This document shows positions 1-8,060 of a stretch of 13,009 nt of DNA, piece after piece (position 1 is the first letter of the stretch; every line of letters starts with the position of its first letter). Under the pieces are notes generated by a model, which did not search any database, was not told where the DNA came from, and saw nothing but the letters and a program-made list of their open reading frames with translations. The position numbers were made by a program, and so were the translations under genes. The DNA is from Dipylidium caninum (lineage: Eukaryota > Platyhelminthes > Cestoda > Cyclophyllidea > Dipylidiidae): contig QEYB01001562.1 of the NCBI GenBank assembly GCA_017562135.1, forward strand, positions 5,001 through 18,009, written 5' to 3'.

Positions 1-144
1 AGTCTTTACAATCGCACCTCCCGATTCGCATTTATCACAGGCTGCAGCGAAAAAACTTTCCATGGTGTAGCATCACCTCCACAGAATATTTTGACTTGTT
101 TGTGCTTAATCAGTAATAGAAATATTTCTTTGTTCATCAACTAT

Positions 145-774
145 TCACGTAATTTCATCGCTTAGGCAACAACCTTTGAAATCATGACCCGTAACCGTTT
201 TCAAGGAAGCATTTGGCAAAGTGAGAGAGTGTAAAGCGTATTCTGCGCCATTATTTGGGCACCACCTTGTCCACTTGGCACTCTCATCTACCGGCCGTCG
301 CGTTGGTCCTTCAATAGGAGCTTCTTTGGGGCCTCTTTTTAACACTTCTTCACTCCTCTCAACCATGGCTCCTCCAGAGAATGAATCATGACAGTTATTC
401 TCAATAAGTTGCACAATAACACGACTCGTTGAGCATAAAGTATCTGCAGTGACAGCACCGAAGGCATACTCGAGCTGTAACTTTGCGTCTTCAGAAGGAT
501 CGAAATGAGATCTCGTTGGCGCCTCTCTCGTGGGACTAGATCGTCGTCGGAAGTAGTGGCGAATGAGAGCTGCCACATTTTGGTGATTTTCTATTAAACT
601 GGGTTGTATTTGCTTAGCTAGAGTGGAAAGGCGCTGTGATCGCAATACCAAGTTGTTGCCGTCTGCCTTAATCCAGTCCATAGCGTACAATATTGTTTGC
701 TGCTTTAAACGCTCTATTTCTCCCAGCCGTCTCGCTAACGTGTACGCAACAGTTAGCTGTTCTTCTTTTCTCAA
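145..774 (-). CDS. Unidentified repeat-encoded open frame (fragment)
   Basis: A 209-codon minus-strand frame covers the whole repeat and ends in a stop at the left. The frame is open only as far as a stop at 784-786, and the first ATG is at codon 32 (679-681), so the upper end has no convincing start and the piece may be an exon or a truncated element ORF. The predicted product is largely helical and charged. Residues 7-75 look like amphipathic helix (LARRLGEIERLKQQ, LIRHYFRRR), and the C-terminal half is polar and proline- and arginine-rich. I see no zinc knuckle, RT, integrase or DDE motif. Function is unknown. The frame overlaps the region shared with copy 2, which suggests past coding use, but selection has not been shown. 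Confidence 0.35.
   Translation of the reverse strand: MRKEEQLTVAYTLARRLGEIERLKQQTILYAMDWIKADGNNLVLRSQRLSTLAKQIQPSLIENHQNVAALIRHYFRRRSSPTREAPTRSHFDPSEDAKLQLEYAFGAVTADTLCSTSRVIVQLIENNCHDSFSGGAMVERSEEVLKRGPKEAPIEGPTRRPVDESAKWTRWCPNNGAEYALHSLTLPNASLKTVTGHDFKGCCLSDEIT
203..762 (-). repeat. Dispersed repeat, copy 1 (unknown family)
   Basis: This roughly 560-base block matches 9091-9883 in the same orientation, with long identical runs interrupted by small indels. Similarity begins near 'aaggaagcatt' at about 203 and stops near 'agttagctgttc' at about 760. I see no terminal inverted repeats, poly(A) tail or obvious target-site duplication at either edge. Copy 1 keeps an open minus-strand frame throughout, while copy 2 does not, so copy 1 is closer to an intact state. 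It could be an exon-sized piece of a transposable element, a retroposed exon or a duplicated gene fragment. I do not recognise the family. Confidence 0.8.
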
Positions 775-786
775 CGCATGCCTTTA

Positions 787-1066
787 TTGTTTTTTTAATA
801 TAGACGTTTAAGTCATTTTACTTTTGCTCCCCCCTCTTGGACATTTATTATATTACATTCCTCAATAACCATAAAACTACATCCGTTGAAAAAAATTTAA
901 TTCATTGAGGTGTATTTATTTTTAGAATTGAGCTCTAGCACTTAATGGTTACGAATATCTTTTTTGTTTTTTTTGCGCTTTGTGTGAATTAAAATACTGG
1001 CACGCGTGATAGTCCCCAGCGTACCACTTTGATTAACTTTCGTTCTCAGGCGGTTTTCCGGTCGTG
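787..1066. other. Upstream region of the aldehyde dehydrogenase gene
   Basis: This AT-rich stretch has no coding frame. It contains T-runs around 960-975. A polypyrimidine tract ends in a good splice acceptor, 'ctttcgttctcag', at about 1037-1049, only 18 bases before the start codon. No canonical TATA box at a convincing distance is visible, so the real promoter may lie further upstream of a 5' untranslated exon. Confidence 0.4.
1036..1049 (+). promoter_or_regulatory. Splice acceptor in the 5' leader of ALDH (cis or trans)
   Basis: The pyrimidine-rich tract 'actttcgttctcag' ends in AG at 1048-1049, 17 bases before the ATG at 1067. This would leave a very short leader. It could be the end of an intron in the 5' untranslated region or a spliced-leader trans-splicing site, if the organism uses one. 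The frame stays open from the acceptor into the ATG, so an upstream coding exon adding an N-terminal extension (for example a mitochondrial targeting sequence) cannot be excluded. Confidence 0.4.
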
Positions 1067-1096
1067 ATGCTGCGTCCTCCCGTCAAGTTTACACAA
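1067..1096 (+). CDS. ALDH exon 1 (10 codons)
   Basis: ATG starts [10 protein letters not shown], and the donor CAA|GTAATG follows in phase 0. Joined to exon 2 it reads ...[12 protein letters not shown], which mirrors the IKYTK-IFINNEW stretch of ALDH1/2 proteins. From memory, vertebrate ALDH genes also have an intron close to this point. An in-frame stop lies at 1034-1036. The exon is tiny, so the call rests on the junction match and the splice sites. Confidence 0.7.
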
Positions 1097-4000
1097 GTAA
1101 TGTCTCTTTTCTTATTTGATACTGCGTTCCATAATTTCCTTGCTTGGACAACAGTATCTAGAGTTACTTGCCGGCCCATCTTTGTGTCCGTACCACCCCG
1201 CGTAATATACGTCCCACAATAACTGAAACTTTCTTAGTCGATCTCGAAGTTATAACCTTTATGTAAGAGAGCAGTTTCTGCTAAGTGAGTTGTTACTACG
1301 TTTGAAACTTGTTATTCGCGCTCTCGCAATGGGATCTGCCCTAGATATTAACACCCTACTGTGTGATGTTTTTAAAAGTGGGACAGTAGAGACACGAAGA
1401 ATTCATAATTTCTGCTAGGTAATGCCATGTTGGCTAACATGAGGCGCACTGTTTGATGTTTGGTTTGATTTTTTTTCTAAACTTTCAATGGAATTCGCCC
1501 ATGGAATATGCGTCTACCAGATTTGAACGATCATGCCTGACGAGTTCTTCATTTTTGCAAACCACATCCCAAGGCAGTGTTTTTGTGGTAGTGGACTTAC
1601 GCTCTGTTTTCCAATTGAAACAGCTATTCATTGGTAACAATTTCGTCGACAGCGTGTCGGGCAAGACTTTCGGCGTGATAGATCCATCGACGGAAGAGGA
1701 AATATGTCGCGTATCGGAGGGTGACGCGGCTGATATTGATGTTGCGGTGCGGGCAGCCAAGAATGCTTTTGCCCTCGATAAACCCTGGCGCTCCATGGAC
1801 GCGTCACATCGCGGCCGTCTGCTTTACCGACTCGCTGATGCCATTGCCTCCAACATAGACTATCTCACTTCGTTGGAGGCAATGGATACGGGAAACCCGT
1901 TAAATGCGCCCGAGACGATGTGAAGTTTGCAATCGATACTTTTCGCTACTATGCAGGCTATGCGGACAAAATTCACGGGAAGGCAAGTTTCCCGTTATCA
2001 CCATTCTGCTTTCGCGAGAGTATATGAAAGTGACGATTGAACATTGTATCGATGAGAAAATAGAAGCAGATGTGTAAGTTTTTAATTTGATGAGACGTAG
2101 GATTGCGTGAAAGCGGAAATTGATAGTTTCCAGTCGGTGGAAGCCAAGTTAATCGTTGGAGGAATGAATGTTAAAATGGTACCTTCTCCCTGTTGAGATT
2201 ATTTTTGGAATTGGTTTGTTTTTACTGTTAGACAGAATGACGAACGACAGGGGTTATTGGAGAGAGTGATACGGAAAAAAATGTGTCTATCAAGGTAGAG
2301 TCGTGCTAGTGATGGAGTTGAAAAGGTGGCTAGTTGATATTGCTTTTTTGCCTGGGCAAATTGCACGGAGAGTGGTTGTGGGGTAGTTGATGTTTCGACA
2401 GGACATCTGATTGCAATGTCTGTTGATTTTAGGTTATTCCATGCGACGGAAACGTGGTCTGTTATACTCGAAGGGAACCGGTGGGCGTAGTAGGCGCGAT
2501 AATACCCTGGAACTATCCGCTCGATCTCATTGCCATTAAGGTGGCCCCAGCGCTGTGTGCCGGGTGTTGTGTTGTTGTGAAACCGGCTGAGGAGACACCA
2601 CTTAGCGCGCTCTTTTTGGCACATCTCGTCGAGCAAATTGGTGAGGTTTGAAGTGGGTGGTAGCTGTTGACCACGGCTCGGAAATGCTCTTTGAAGAAAT
2701 ACTGGTAACATCATAACCTCTAAAGGTTACCTGTCACAATATTTTCGTGCACTATCTTTGCACCCTTTCTATCTACGAGGATGAATAAACCTTAGTAGAG
2801 ACCGAAGTAGTTTCATTAAAAACGTGAATTTGTTTTATAGATATTTTACTAATTAGTCTGAAGGATACTCCCTACTTCCGTAGATGTCCGCATGTGTCAA
2901 CATTCCCGAACTCTCTCAAGTCTTTGACTGACTTAGAGCACTACTCAAATATTTTAATATTACCACACGTAGTGCCCAATTGATATCCACCCATTATTTA
3001 GTCATATAGGGGGAGGTGGTCAGTTCCAAGCAATTTGGAACCAATAATGACATTGCAATCGTGCGAATTACCAACTGCTTACTTGTGTAGGCTTCCCGGC
3101 GGGTGTTGTAAATGTGGTACCGGGCTTTGGGGAGACGGCGGGTGCTGCGCTGACGAGTCATCCCGATATTAACGCGGTGACGTTCACGGGCAGTACCGCC
3201 GTAGGTCGCTCTATAATGGTGGCCGCGGCACCCACTTTCAAGCGTGTTCACCTGGAGTTGGGCGGCAAGTCACCGCTTATAATATTTGCTGATGCTGATC
3301 GTAAGTTTCATTTGCTCGTCTGTTCTTTTCCTTTTGTATATCTGATGAATTGGCGCTATTGCAATTGTTCCTCTAGTTGATAAGGCTGCGACCGTGGCGT
3401 TTGAGGCTGTGATGGAAAACGCTGGGCAGTGCTGTGTGGCAGCCACTCGCACTTTCGTAGAGGCGCCCGTTTATGAGAAAATGCTGGAACGTTTCCGTCG
3501 ACTTGCAGAACAACGTGTTGTTGGTGATCCGTTCCAGTCTGGAGTGGAGCAGGGTCCTCAGGTACTAATCAAGGTTTGGTTTTCAACTGTAATCTAGTTT
3601 TTTTACTTTCCCTAGCAATATGTACGTTTGTTTTCTACTAACTCGTTGAAATCGGTTTACCTTTGTTATCGTTGTGGTATTATATGTGAGCTGTCCTTAT
3701 TCGCCGATAAGCAAGGGCAAATGAACAGATTTAAGGAAGGTATTTTTTCTGTCAATGAACAAATCACGCAAATTCTTATGTTAATACTACTAACGGCTTT
3801 GGCGAATCAACTTGTTATCCGCCATACTGGGGAATAAGGTTCAATGCCTTTTTACTAAATGGAAATACTTGAAGCCATATGGCATTAAGTCACCCGAATC
3901 GGGCATGTACGATATCTGTACGATTGCAGCAACAAAAGAACATTTATATTTGTGGAGCTTTAAGTAAGAAATGATTTCAAACAATTCTTGTTAAACTTCT

Positions 4001-6244
4001 TTTTACCCATTCTAAAGCGGTTGCTATAAAGCTATCGGAGCAACTCAAACAGGGAAGGCGGAAGTGTTTATTGTACCTTATTTCGCTGCTTATTTGTTTA
4101 CGCAGGTAAGCAGGGCTGCTAACCTCAATGCACAACACACTGTTCTATATTCAAAATGCCAATTTTTCATCCTTATTAAATTTGATCGGTGTATTAGCAT
4201 TGGCGTTGATTATGGTGTCATTTCATACTTAAGCCTTGTCTTTAGAAATGGTGAATGGAAAGTGCTTACTGCTATCTGTAGGCCTCTGATATCTAGGAAG
4301 TAAACATGAGTCTAATGTCTTATGGTGGATAGTTGTGACAACTTCAACGTTCACAGTATACTCGAAAGAAAAGTTACCTATTTAAGGTTTGAGAGACTCA
4401 TTGTGATGGAATTTAGATATGAAAGAAGAATTATCATCTGTGATTTGTATTGCGATTACCTTCTTGAAGTGCGTTTTCGAGACTAAGAAGAAGGCAGTGA
4501 ATACGGATATATAGTATGATGGAAATTTTATAGGTGAACCAAACGCAATTTGATACAATCCTGAAGTTCATCGCCTCGGGTCGTGAAGAGGGCGCGCGTC
4601 TTGTGGCTGGTGGTGAGCGGATAGGTAGTAAAGGATTCTATATCGCGCCAACCGTTTTCGGCGACGTCAGCGATGAAATGCGGATTGCGCGCGAGGAGAT
4701 CTTCGGGCCGGTACAGGTGGTGCTGCGATTCGACAATCTTGAGGAGGTCGTACGACGCGCTAACGCCTCTCATTACGGCCTCGGCGGTGGTGTCTTTACC
4801 AGTGATATGGACAAGGCCACTCGTATTGCCCAATCACTTGAAGCTGGCACCGTCTGGTACGTCTTTCCATATATTTTACTCCCTCCACTTTTCCATCTGT
4901 GCATATTAGGTTGGAGACTATGAAACGGGCGCTGGATAAAAATAAAGGACGCAATTATTATATTCAATCGGAATAAATGCCATTGACGTCTACGTTTTTC
5001 TAGCGACATTTGGGCAAGCCCCATATGTCTTTGTAATAATCTTCATCTTTGGAGTTCTTAAATGATTCCAAGTATTCTATACTATCTTTTTGATCACTGT
5101 GCCTTTCCAATCAAGAACAACTCTTAATTATAGAAAAGATAATAATCGGTCGACGAAATATCGGGTGAATACGGACGGTGTATTAAAATTACGTATTGTA
5201 CAGAAGTAAATTTATCAACAGCAATTGGAGTTCCCTTTGGTAGTTTAGCATTATTATACGCACTTGCGCTTGCGGTCAATCATTTGCAATTGCGTCATTT
5301 CGTACGGCATGTCTGCATCCTGTTTATTTATCTCACGCAGATGTCTTAGCATAGCCTAATGTATGACCAGTTCCTAATTTACATCCAAGTTCACAAATAG
5401 GTATGTGGATCAGATATCACAACCGTCCTTAAATCTTTTTCTTTATCAACATGAACCGGTGGTCTTCCTCGAGGCTCGTTAGCGATATTCAGATTGTCAG
5501 AACGAATCTTTTGAAGCCAATTCCGGGCATTTTTTCATAAATGAAATCATCTCCGAACGCCTCGAAACCCATTGAGCCGCACTATGGTTCAATTTGAACG
5601 CGTACAAAATAAAAGTGGAAGTGAATTGTGTTTTTGTTTGTCTGATTTCGCCGAAAAATAAAATACAAATTAAAATGTAAAACGCGGGAAAATTTCACGA
5701 AATGAGTGAGAAGAATACCTTTAAATTTTATAAATAACAATATCGAACGCACGTTACAATGCATCGCTACCAGTCGCAGATGGACACAGACTATAAAAAG
5801 CGTATTTAACAGTTTCCAACCTAATACCACTTTAACCTCGCTGTATTGCTACTTCTGGGCATTTTACAACAATGACGTTATAGCCAATTTTACTGACTTG
5901 CATTTGTTAAGATTTCTGAACCCTAGATACCCCTCTGGATGTATAGATAATATTGTAGCTAATTCCTTCCCAAGTTATAAAACTCAGGTCTGATATTCGC
6001 GATTTTAGGATAAATGACTATAACACTTCACCACCAATGCAACCGTTTGGAGGATACAAGGCTTCAGGGATCGGCAGGGAAAAGTGAGTCGGTAGTTTGT
6101 ATTACACAACTTATGTATCCCAACATTGAAATCATTATTTTGATAAATCATTTCTTTTTCCCTTTCTACAGAGGCAAATACGGTCTTGAGTTCTACACTG
6201 AGGTGAAGGCTATTTCCATGTCAATTTCAAGGAAGAATTCTTAA
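1067..6244 (+). CDS. Aldehyde dehydrogenase, ALDH1/ALDH2 class, 8 exons, with a one-base deletion in exon 2
   Basis: Exons: 1067-1096, 1624-1982, 2433-2640, 3091-3300, 3377-3561, 4534-4856, 6009-6083 and 6172-6244 (stop TAA 6242-6244). Phases close at all seven junctions, provided one missing base in exon 2 is allowed for. The product is then 487 residues, close to the roughly 500 usual for this class. The family oxidises aldehydes to carboxylic acids with NAD(P)+, as a tetramer. Visible in order (model numbering): IIPWN with Asn157, VVVKPAE with Lys180 (cofactor binding), FTGSTAVG (Rossmann fold, 231-238), LELGGKSP with general base Glu255, GQCC with nucleophile Cys289, EEIFGP with Glu386 and Phe388, PFGGYKASG, and the C-terminal KNS typical of ALDH1/2. 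These match ALDH2 Asn169, Lys192, Glu268, Cys302, Glu399 and Phe401. No targeting presequence is seen, so a cytosolic enzyme is inferred. The substrate is not predictable. The frameshift means this copy is either a pseudogene or misassembled. Family assignment is firm. Confidence 0.93.
1624..1982 (+). CDS. ALDH exon 2, frameshifted
   Basis: The acceptor is 'ttgaaacag' and the exon codes from [16 protein letters not shown] to ...[12 protein letters not shown] (residues 11-130). It contains the ALDH1/2 signature [10 protein letters not shown]. At 359 bases it is one short of the 360 that phase 0 borders require. The frame runs to about 1911, then ALDH similarity ([19 protein letters not shown]) resumes in the next frame from 1914. 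Without the shift, translation stops at 1921-1923. The donor is AAG|GCAAGT, a GC-type site. Confidence 0.92.
1983..2432 (+). other. GC-AG intron 2 of ALDH
   Basis: This 450-base intron starts with GCAAGT after AAG and ends in 'gttgattttag'. The flanking exon bases fit the strong-consensus pattern (AAG|GCAAGT) that known GC-AG introns need to offset the weaker donor. Both flanking frames, HGK and VIPCDG, join cleanly in phase 0. No GT donor nearby would preserve the protein. Nothing else is seen inside. Confidence 0.85.
2433..2640 (+). CDS. ALDH exon 3
   Basis: Codes from [18 protein letters not shown] to LVEQIG, residues 131-199 plus one base of codon 200. It holds IIPWN, where Asn157 matches the ALDH2 Asn169 that stabilises the oxyanion, and [14 protein letters not shown], where Lys180 and Glu183 match ALDH2 Lys192 and Glu195 that bind the cofactor ribose. 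The donor is ATTG|GTGAGG (phase 1). The following 450-base intron 3 (2641-3090) ends in 'ttacttgtgtag' and shows no other feature. Confidence 0.95.
3091..3300 (+). CDS. ALDH exon 4
   Basis: Starts with the last two bases of a glycine codon and codes [13 protein letters not shown] to [16 protein letters not shown] (residues 200-269). It contains the Rossmann-fold glycine motif FTGSTAVG and the general base Glu255 in LELGGKSP, the PROSITE glutamate-type active-site motif. One residue is missing relative to ALDH2 in the APTFK loop, which is harmless in this family. The donor is GATC|GTAAGT, a perfect site. Intron 4 is only 76 bases (3301-3376). Confidence 0.96.
3377..3561 (+). CDS. ALDH exon 5 with the catalytic cysteine
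   Basis: The acceptor is 'ttcctctag'. The exon codes [20 protein letters not shown] to [13 protein letters not shown] (residues 270-331). The catalytic nucleophile is the second Cys of GQCCVAATR (Cys289, codon 3433-3435). The donor CAG|GTACTA is in phase 0. A second possible donor a few codons on (AAG|GTTTGG, near 3574) would add four residues (V, L, I, K) not seen in relatives. Intron 5 (3562-4533, 972 bases) contains only short chance frames. Confidence 0.95.
4534..4856 (+). CDS. ALDH exon 6
   Basis: The acceptor is 'ttttatag'. The exon codes [16 protein letters not shown] to EAGTVW (residues 332-438 plus two bases of the Trp codon). It contains [12 protein letters not shown] and EEIFGPV; Glu386 and Phe388 match ALDH2 Glu399 and Phe401, which position the cofactor nicotinamide ribose. 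The donor TCTG|GTACGT is in phase 2. Minus-strand frames over this interval are shadows of the coding strand. Confidence 0.96.
4906..4925 (+). repeat. Mariner left terminal inverted repeat
   Basis: TTAGGTTGGAGACTATGAAA begins right after the TA at 4904-4905. It pairs with the right end at 5805-5824 with three mismatches in 20. This end lies beyond the transposase C terminus. Confidence 0.88.
4964..5598 (-). pseudogene. Mariner transposase relic
   Basis: Minus-strand pieces in family order. At 5598-5572 FKLNHSAAQ and at 5566-5531 [12 protein letters not shown] come from the N-terminal helix-turn-helix. At 5528-5400 a 43-residue block includes [12 protein letters not shown] and NEPRGRP, the linker/second DNA-binding region. 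At 5352-5257 LRHLREINK precedes the catalytic domain. At 5255-5127 (N)NAKLPKGTP and [14 protein letters not shown] hold the region of the second Asp (here Asn) and the third Asp. At 5098-4964 [15 protein letters not shown] and VNGIYSD form the C terminus. At least four frame changes and an in-frame stop are present. Roughly 100 residues, including the first catalytic Asp (family TxDEKW), are lost at about 5256. Confidence 0.92.
5805..5824 (-). repeat. Mariner right terminal inverted repeat
   Basis: Read on the minus strand this end is TTAGGTTGGAAACTGTTAAA and is followed on the plus strand by TA at 5825-5826. It lies upstream of the transposase N terminus, with about 200 bases between them, as usual in mariners. 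Confidence 0.88.
6009..6083 (+). CDS. ALDH exon 7
   Basis: Completes the Trp codon and codes [20 protein letters not shown] to GRE plus two bases of a Lys codon (residues 439-463). [13 protein letters not shown] is the conserved class 1/2 motif near the substrate tunnel, and the WIN-to-PFGG spacing equals that of ALDH2. The donor AA|GTGAGT is strong. The following intron 7 is 88 bases (6084-6171). Confidence 0.94.
6172..6244 (+). CDS. ALDH exon 8 and stop
   Basis: The acceptor is 'tttcccttctacag'-like ('ccctttctacag'), a textbook pyrimidine tract. The exon codes [19 protein letters not shown] and ends RKNS, the characteristic ALDH1/2 C terminus (QKNS in human), then TAA. Length and end fit a complete C-terminal oligomerisation strand. 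Confidence 0.95.
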
Positions 6245-6346
6245 TGCCTGATTACGCTATTGACCTCTCGTTAGTGAAATTCGACACCCAACCGATCATT
6301 GATTGACTAACCATTTAAGTACATCGCTAATTTTCAAAGGCCTACG

Positions 6347-6352
6347 AATAAA
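6347..6352 (+). terminator. Poly(A) signal of ALDH
   Basis: AATAAA lies 103 bases after the stop codon on the coding strand, the first canonical hexamer downstream. It implies a 3' untranslated region of about 120-130 bases. No other canonical site lies between it and the stop. Confidence 0.65.
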
Positions 6353-7290
6353 ACATGGAATGCCAAAGAAGCTTTTAAGATAGAGGAAATCAGGAGAAGT
6401 CGACATACTAAGGAATTTCTGGAGCCCATGCATAAATTGACAGTTGAGGGGAACAAGAATTCTTGTGCCCAGTTTCTGCATGAGACCGAGTTTGGGGGAT
6501 AGTGCATCAAAAGAAGGTTTGAGTTGTTCGCTGCAGCCTGCGATATTTGCGGATCGAGAGGTGCGATTTGACAGACCGGGCATTTGATTGGTTTTTTTTC
6601 GTGGATTTTTTGCTTGCATGATAGTGGGTTGCCGAGTGGGACGGTCTTTATCTTGCGGGGAGATTTTACCAGGTTCGCATTAGTCGTTAACTCAAGGAAT
6701 CGAGGTGTATGCAGCTGATAAATTGCGTACGTACAACATCGGATAGGAATTAGGATACTAGTTTTGTTTATAAAATTTTGAAATCATTAGCAAGAAATAG
6801 CGCAGTCTTCATAAGCATGCTTGTAACGCGTATGCTGCACCGTAAATACGCTCCCACGTGTGTGGCAATTGTACCTGACATTGAAACTAGTCTCGATTAG
6901 AAATTATGAAATGCACTCGTCTCACTGCGTTCGCCAAATTCCTGTTTAACCGTGAAATTTTAGCAAAAAATCAGCTCGAAGAAATAACTCAATGAACTTC
7001 CCATCTTCTTCGTAATCGGCATGGTTTGACTTCGGCCTTGACATACAACAGAAAATGGCCTTGGTCTCGGTAATAGACTGGGGCGAGTTCGTGATTATAT
7101 ACGCAAACGACAATGATGAAATTAAAGTTTCAATGCGTAGAGGGGTGTTCGAAAAAAGGCATTTATGAAGCATTCTGCATGATTATGTTGTTTGCGGAGA
7201 CGTAGGACTGGAGACGTAGATTTTTATGGTAAAACAAAATACGACCTAAGACTATTTTTATGTATAGCTTACTGCACTGAGAGCGCAGAG
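6353..7290. other. Intergenic, nothing identified
   Basis: Open frames of 107 codons (6296-6619, minus) and 75 codons (6946-7173, minus) occur, but neither shows a recognisable domain, plausible start context or splice-site support. The first overlaps the ALDH 3' end. No transposon ends, tRNA or tandem repeats were seen. Confidence 0.5.
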
Positions 7291-7292
7291 AA

Positions 7293-7311
7293 GGGAGGGG
7301 GGAGGGGAGGG
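7293..7311 (+). other. G-quadruplex motif
   Basis: GGGAGGGGGGAGGGGAGGG has four G-runs separated by single adenines, the arrangement expected to form a very stable parallel quadruplex. It sits in a longer purine tract (7281-7314) in intergenic DNA about 600 bases before a promoter-like region. Confidence 0.75.
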
Positions 7312-7893
7312 AGCGGTGCACCTTACGTTCTTAACCATTACATTGACGCAAACATGAAGCCCGAATGTTAGTTCGTTGATAATCTGTGATGTGGTCGTTT
7401 AGTGTCCGAAAATGAATTATTCTCCTCAAGGCGTTTAGTTGCGCATTTATTGGTGGATAATTCAAGGACACGTCTAAATTACTAACTAAAATAATGAAGT
7501 AGGGACGAGAGAATTACCACAACATTCAAATTTGAGGCGGCACTGAAATAAAATAGGATCAATTTATAAATGGGTTATTTGACTGAAATGAGCAGCTGGT
7601 CTGAGGGATGGGATAGAAGGGATGTCAAATCAATTAACGAACTCCAAGTAGTATAACAAGGCGTTATTGTGTTAGTTTCATATTTCTAAAGCTCTACCTA
7701 ATGTTTTTTTAGCTTGACAGGCATGTGATGATGAAGGGCCAAAGTGATTGAGAGATTAATTTACACGAGTCTAATACGTTCTACCTATTGGTGGACTCAA
7801 TAAAACTCAATATTTAAGGGACAATTGTTTTCAGTTTACACCTCGATAGTCTCGTGCTTTCTGATTCCAAAGACACAGTCAAAAACGACTGGC

Positions 7894-8060
7894 GAATATA
7901 TATATGTGGGAGCGTGAGAGCGCTGAGAGAGTGCAAGCGCATAGCCATCTCTCTCCTCGCTCCTCTCTCTCTCCACTATCCCGCGTACTCTTAAGATGTA
8001 AGAGTGAGTTCTCTTTCAGTGTGTGGTGGACAAAAATGATAATCAGTTCAAAGGTAAGTT
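7894..8060 (+). promoter_or_regulatory. Possible promoter and first exon of a downstream gene
   Basis: A TATA-like run ('atatatatat', about 7896-7905) is followed by a GA-rich then CT-rich hairpin, then 'aaaATGATAATCAGTTCAAAG' with a perfect donor AAG|GTAAGT at 8053/8054. Read literally this gives a six-codon first coding exon (8036-8053). No downstream exon could be matched, so the gene is hypothetical. Confidence 0.25.
7918..7962. repeat. GA/CT inverted repeat
   Basis: 'gagcgctgagagag' (7918-7931) pairs with 'ctctctcctcgctc' (7949-7962), 12 of 14 positions, around a 17-base loop. The right arm continues into a CT microsatellite-like tract to 7974. In RNA it could fold, and in DNA it resembles GAGA-type promoter sequence. 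Confidence 0.6.

Larger units (their letters stand above)
4906..5824 (-). mobile_element. Internally deleted mariner transposon (Tc1/mariner, cecropia-like)
   Basis: The element is bounded by terminal inverted repeats beginning TTAGGTTGGA at both ends (17 of the outer 20 bases match) and flanked by TA dinucleotides at 4904-4905 and 5825-5826, the standard mariner target duplication. The inside encodes minus-strand transposase fragments in the correct order from N to C terminus. At 919 bases it is shorter than the usual roughly 1.3 kb because the middle of the transposase is missing. It cannot make a working transposase. The RSDNLN..NEPRGRP wording resembles the cecropia group, which is a recollection and not a search. 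Confidence 0.93.
4857..6008 (+). other. ALDH intron 6, enlarged by a mariner
   Basis: The 1152-base intron runs from GTACGT to 'cgcgattttag'. A 919-base mariner plus one duplicated TA occupies 4906-5826. Without it the intron would be about 231 bases, in line with the smaller introns of this gene. The element lies about 50 bases from the donor and about 180 from the acceptor, so neither splice site is disrupted. Confidence 0.9.

Noticed and set aside
1329..1418. ATG frame [11 protein letters not shown]... in good start context as the ALDH first exon
   Set aside because: The frame ends in TAG directly before the only good donor (TAG|GTAATG) and does not resemble ALDH N termini. The exon at 1067-1096 joins to exon 2 with the expected VKFTQ-LFIG sequence.
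1453..1623. Open frame running into exon 2 from upstream ([10 protein letters not shown]...)
   Set aside because: Its residues do not resemble ALDH and an acceptor sits exactly where family similarity begins, so this is intron read-through.
2199..2714. 171-codon minus-strand frame
   Set aside because: It overlaps ALDH exon 3 and parts of introns 2 and 3, has no family motif, and is a shadow of the coding strand.
1983..3090. Introns 2 and 3 both being exactly 450 bases
   Set aside because: Their sequences are not similar, so equal length appears to be chance.
4528..4833. 101-codon minus-strand frame
   Set aside because: Exact shadow of ALDH exon 6.
6296..6619. 107-codon minus frame after ALDH
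   Set aside because: It overlaps the ALDH poly(A) signal region, has no recognisable domain, and lacks promoter or splice support.
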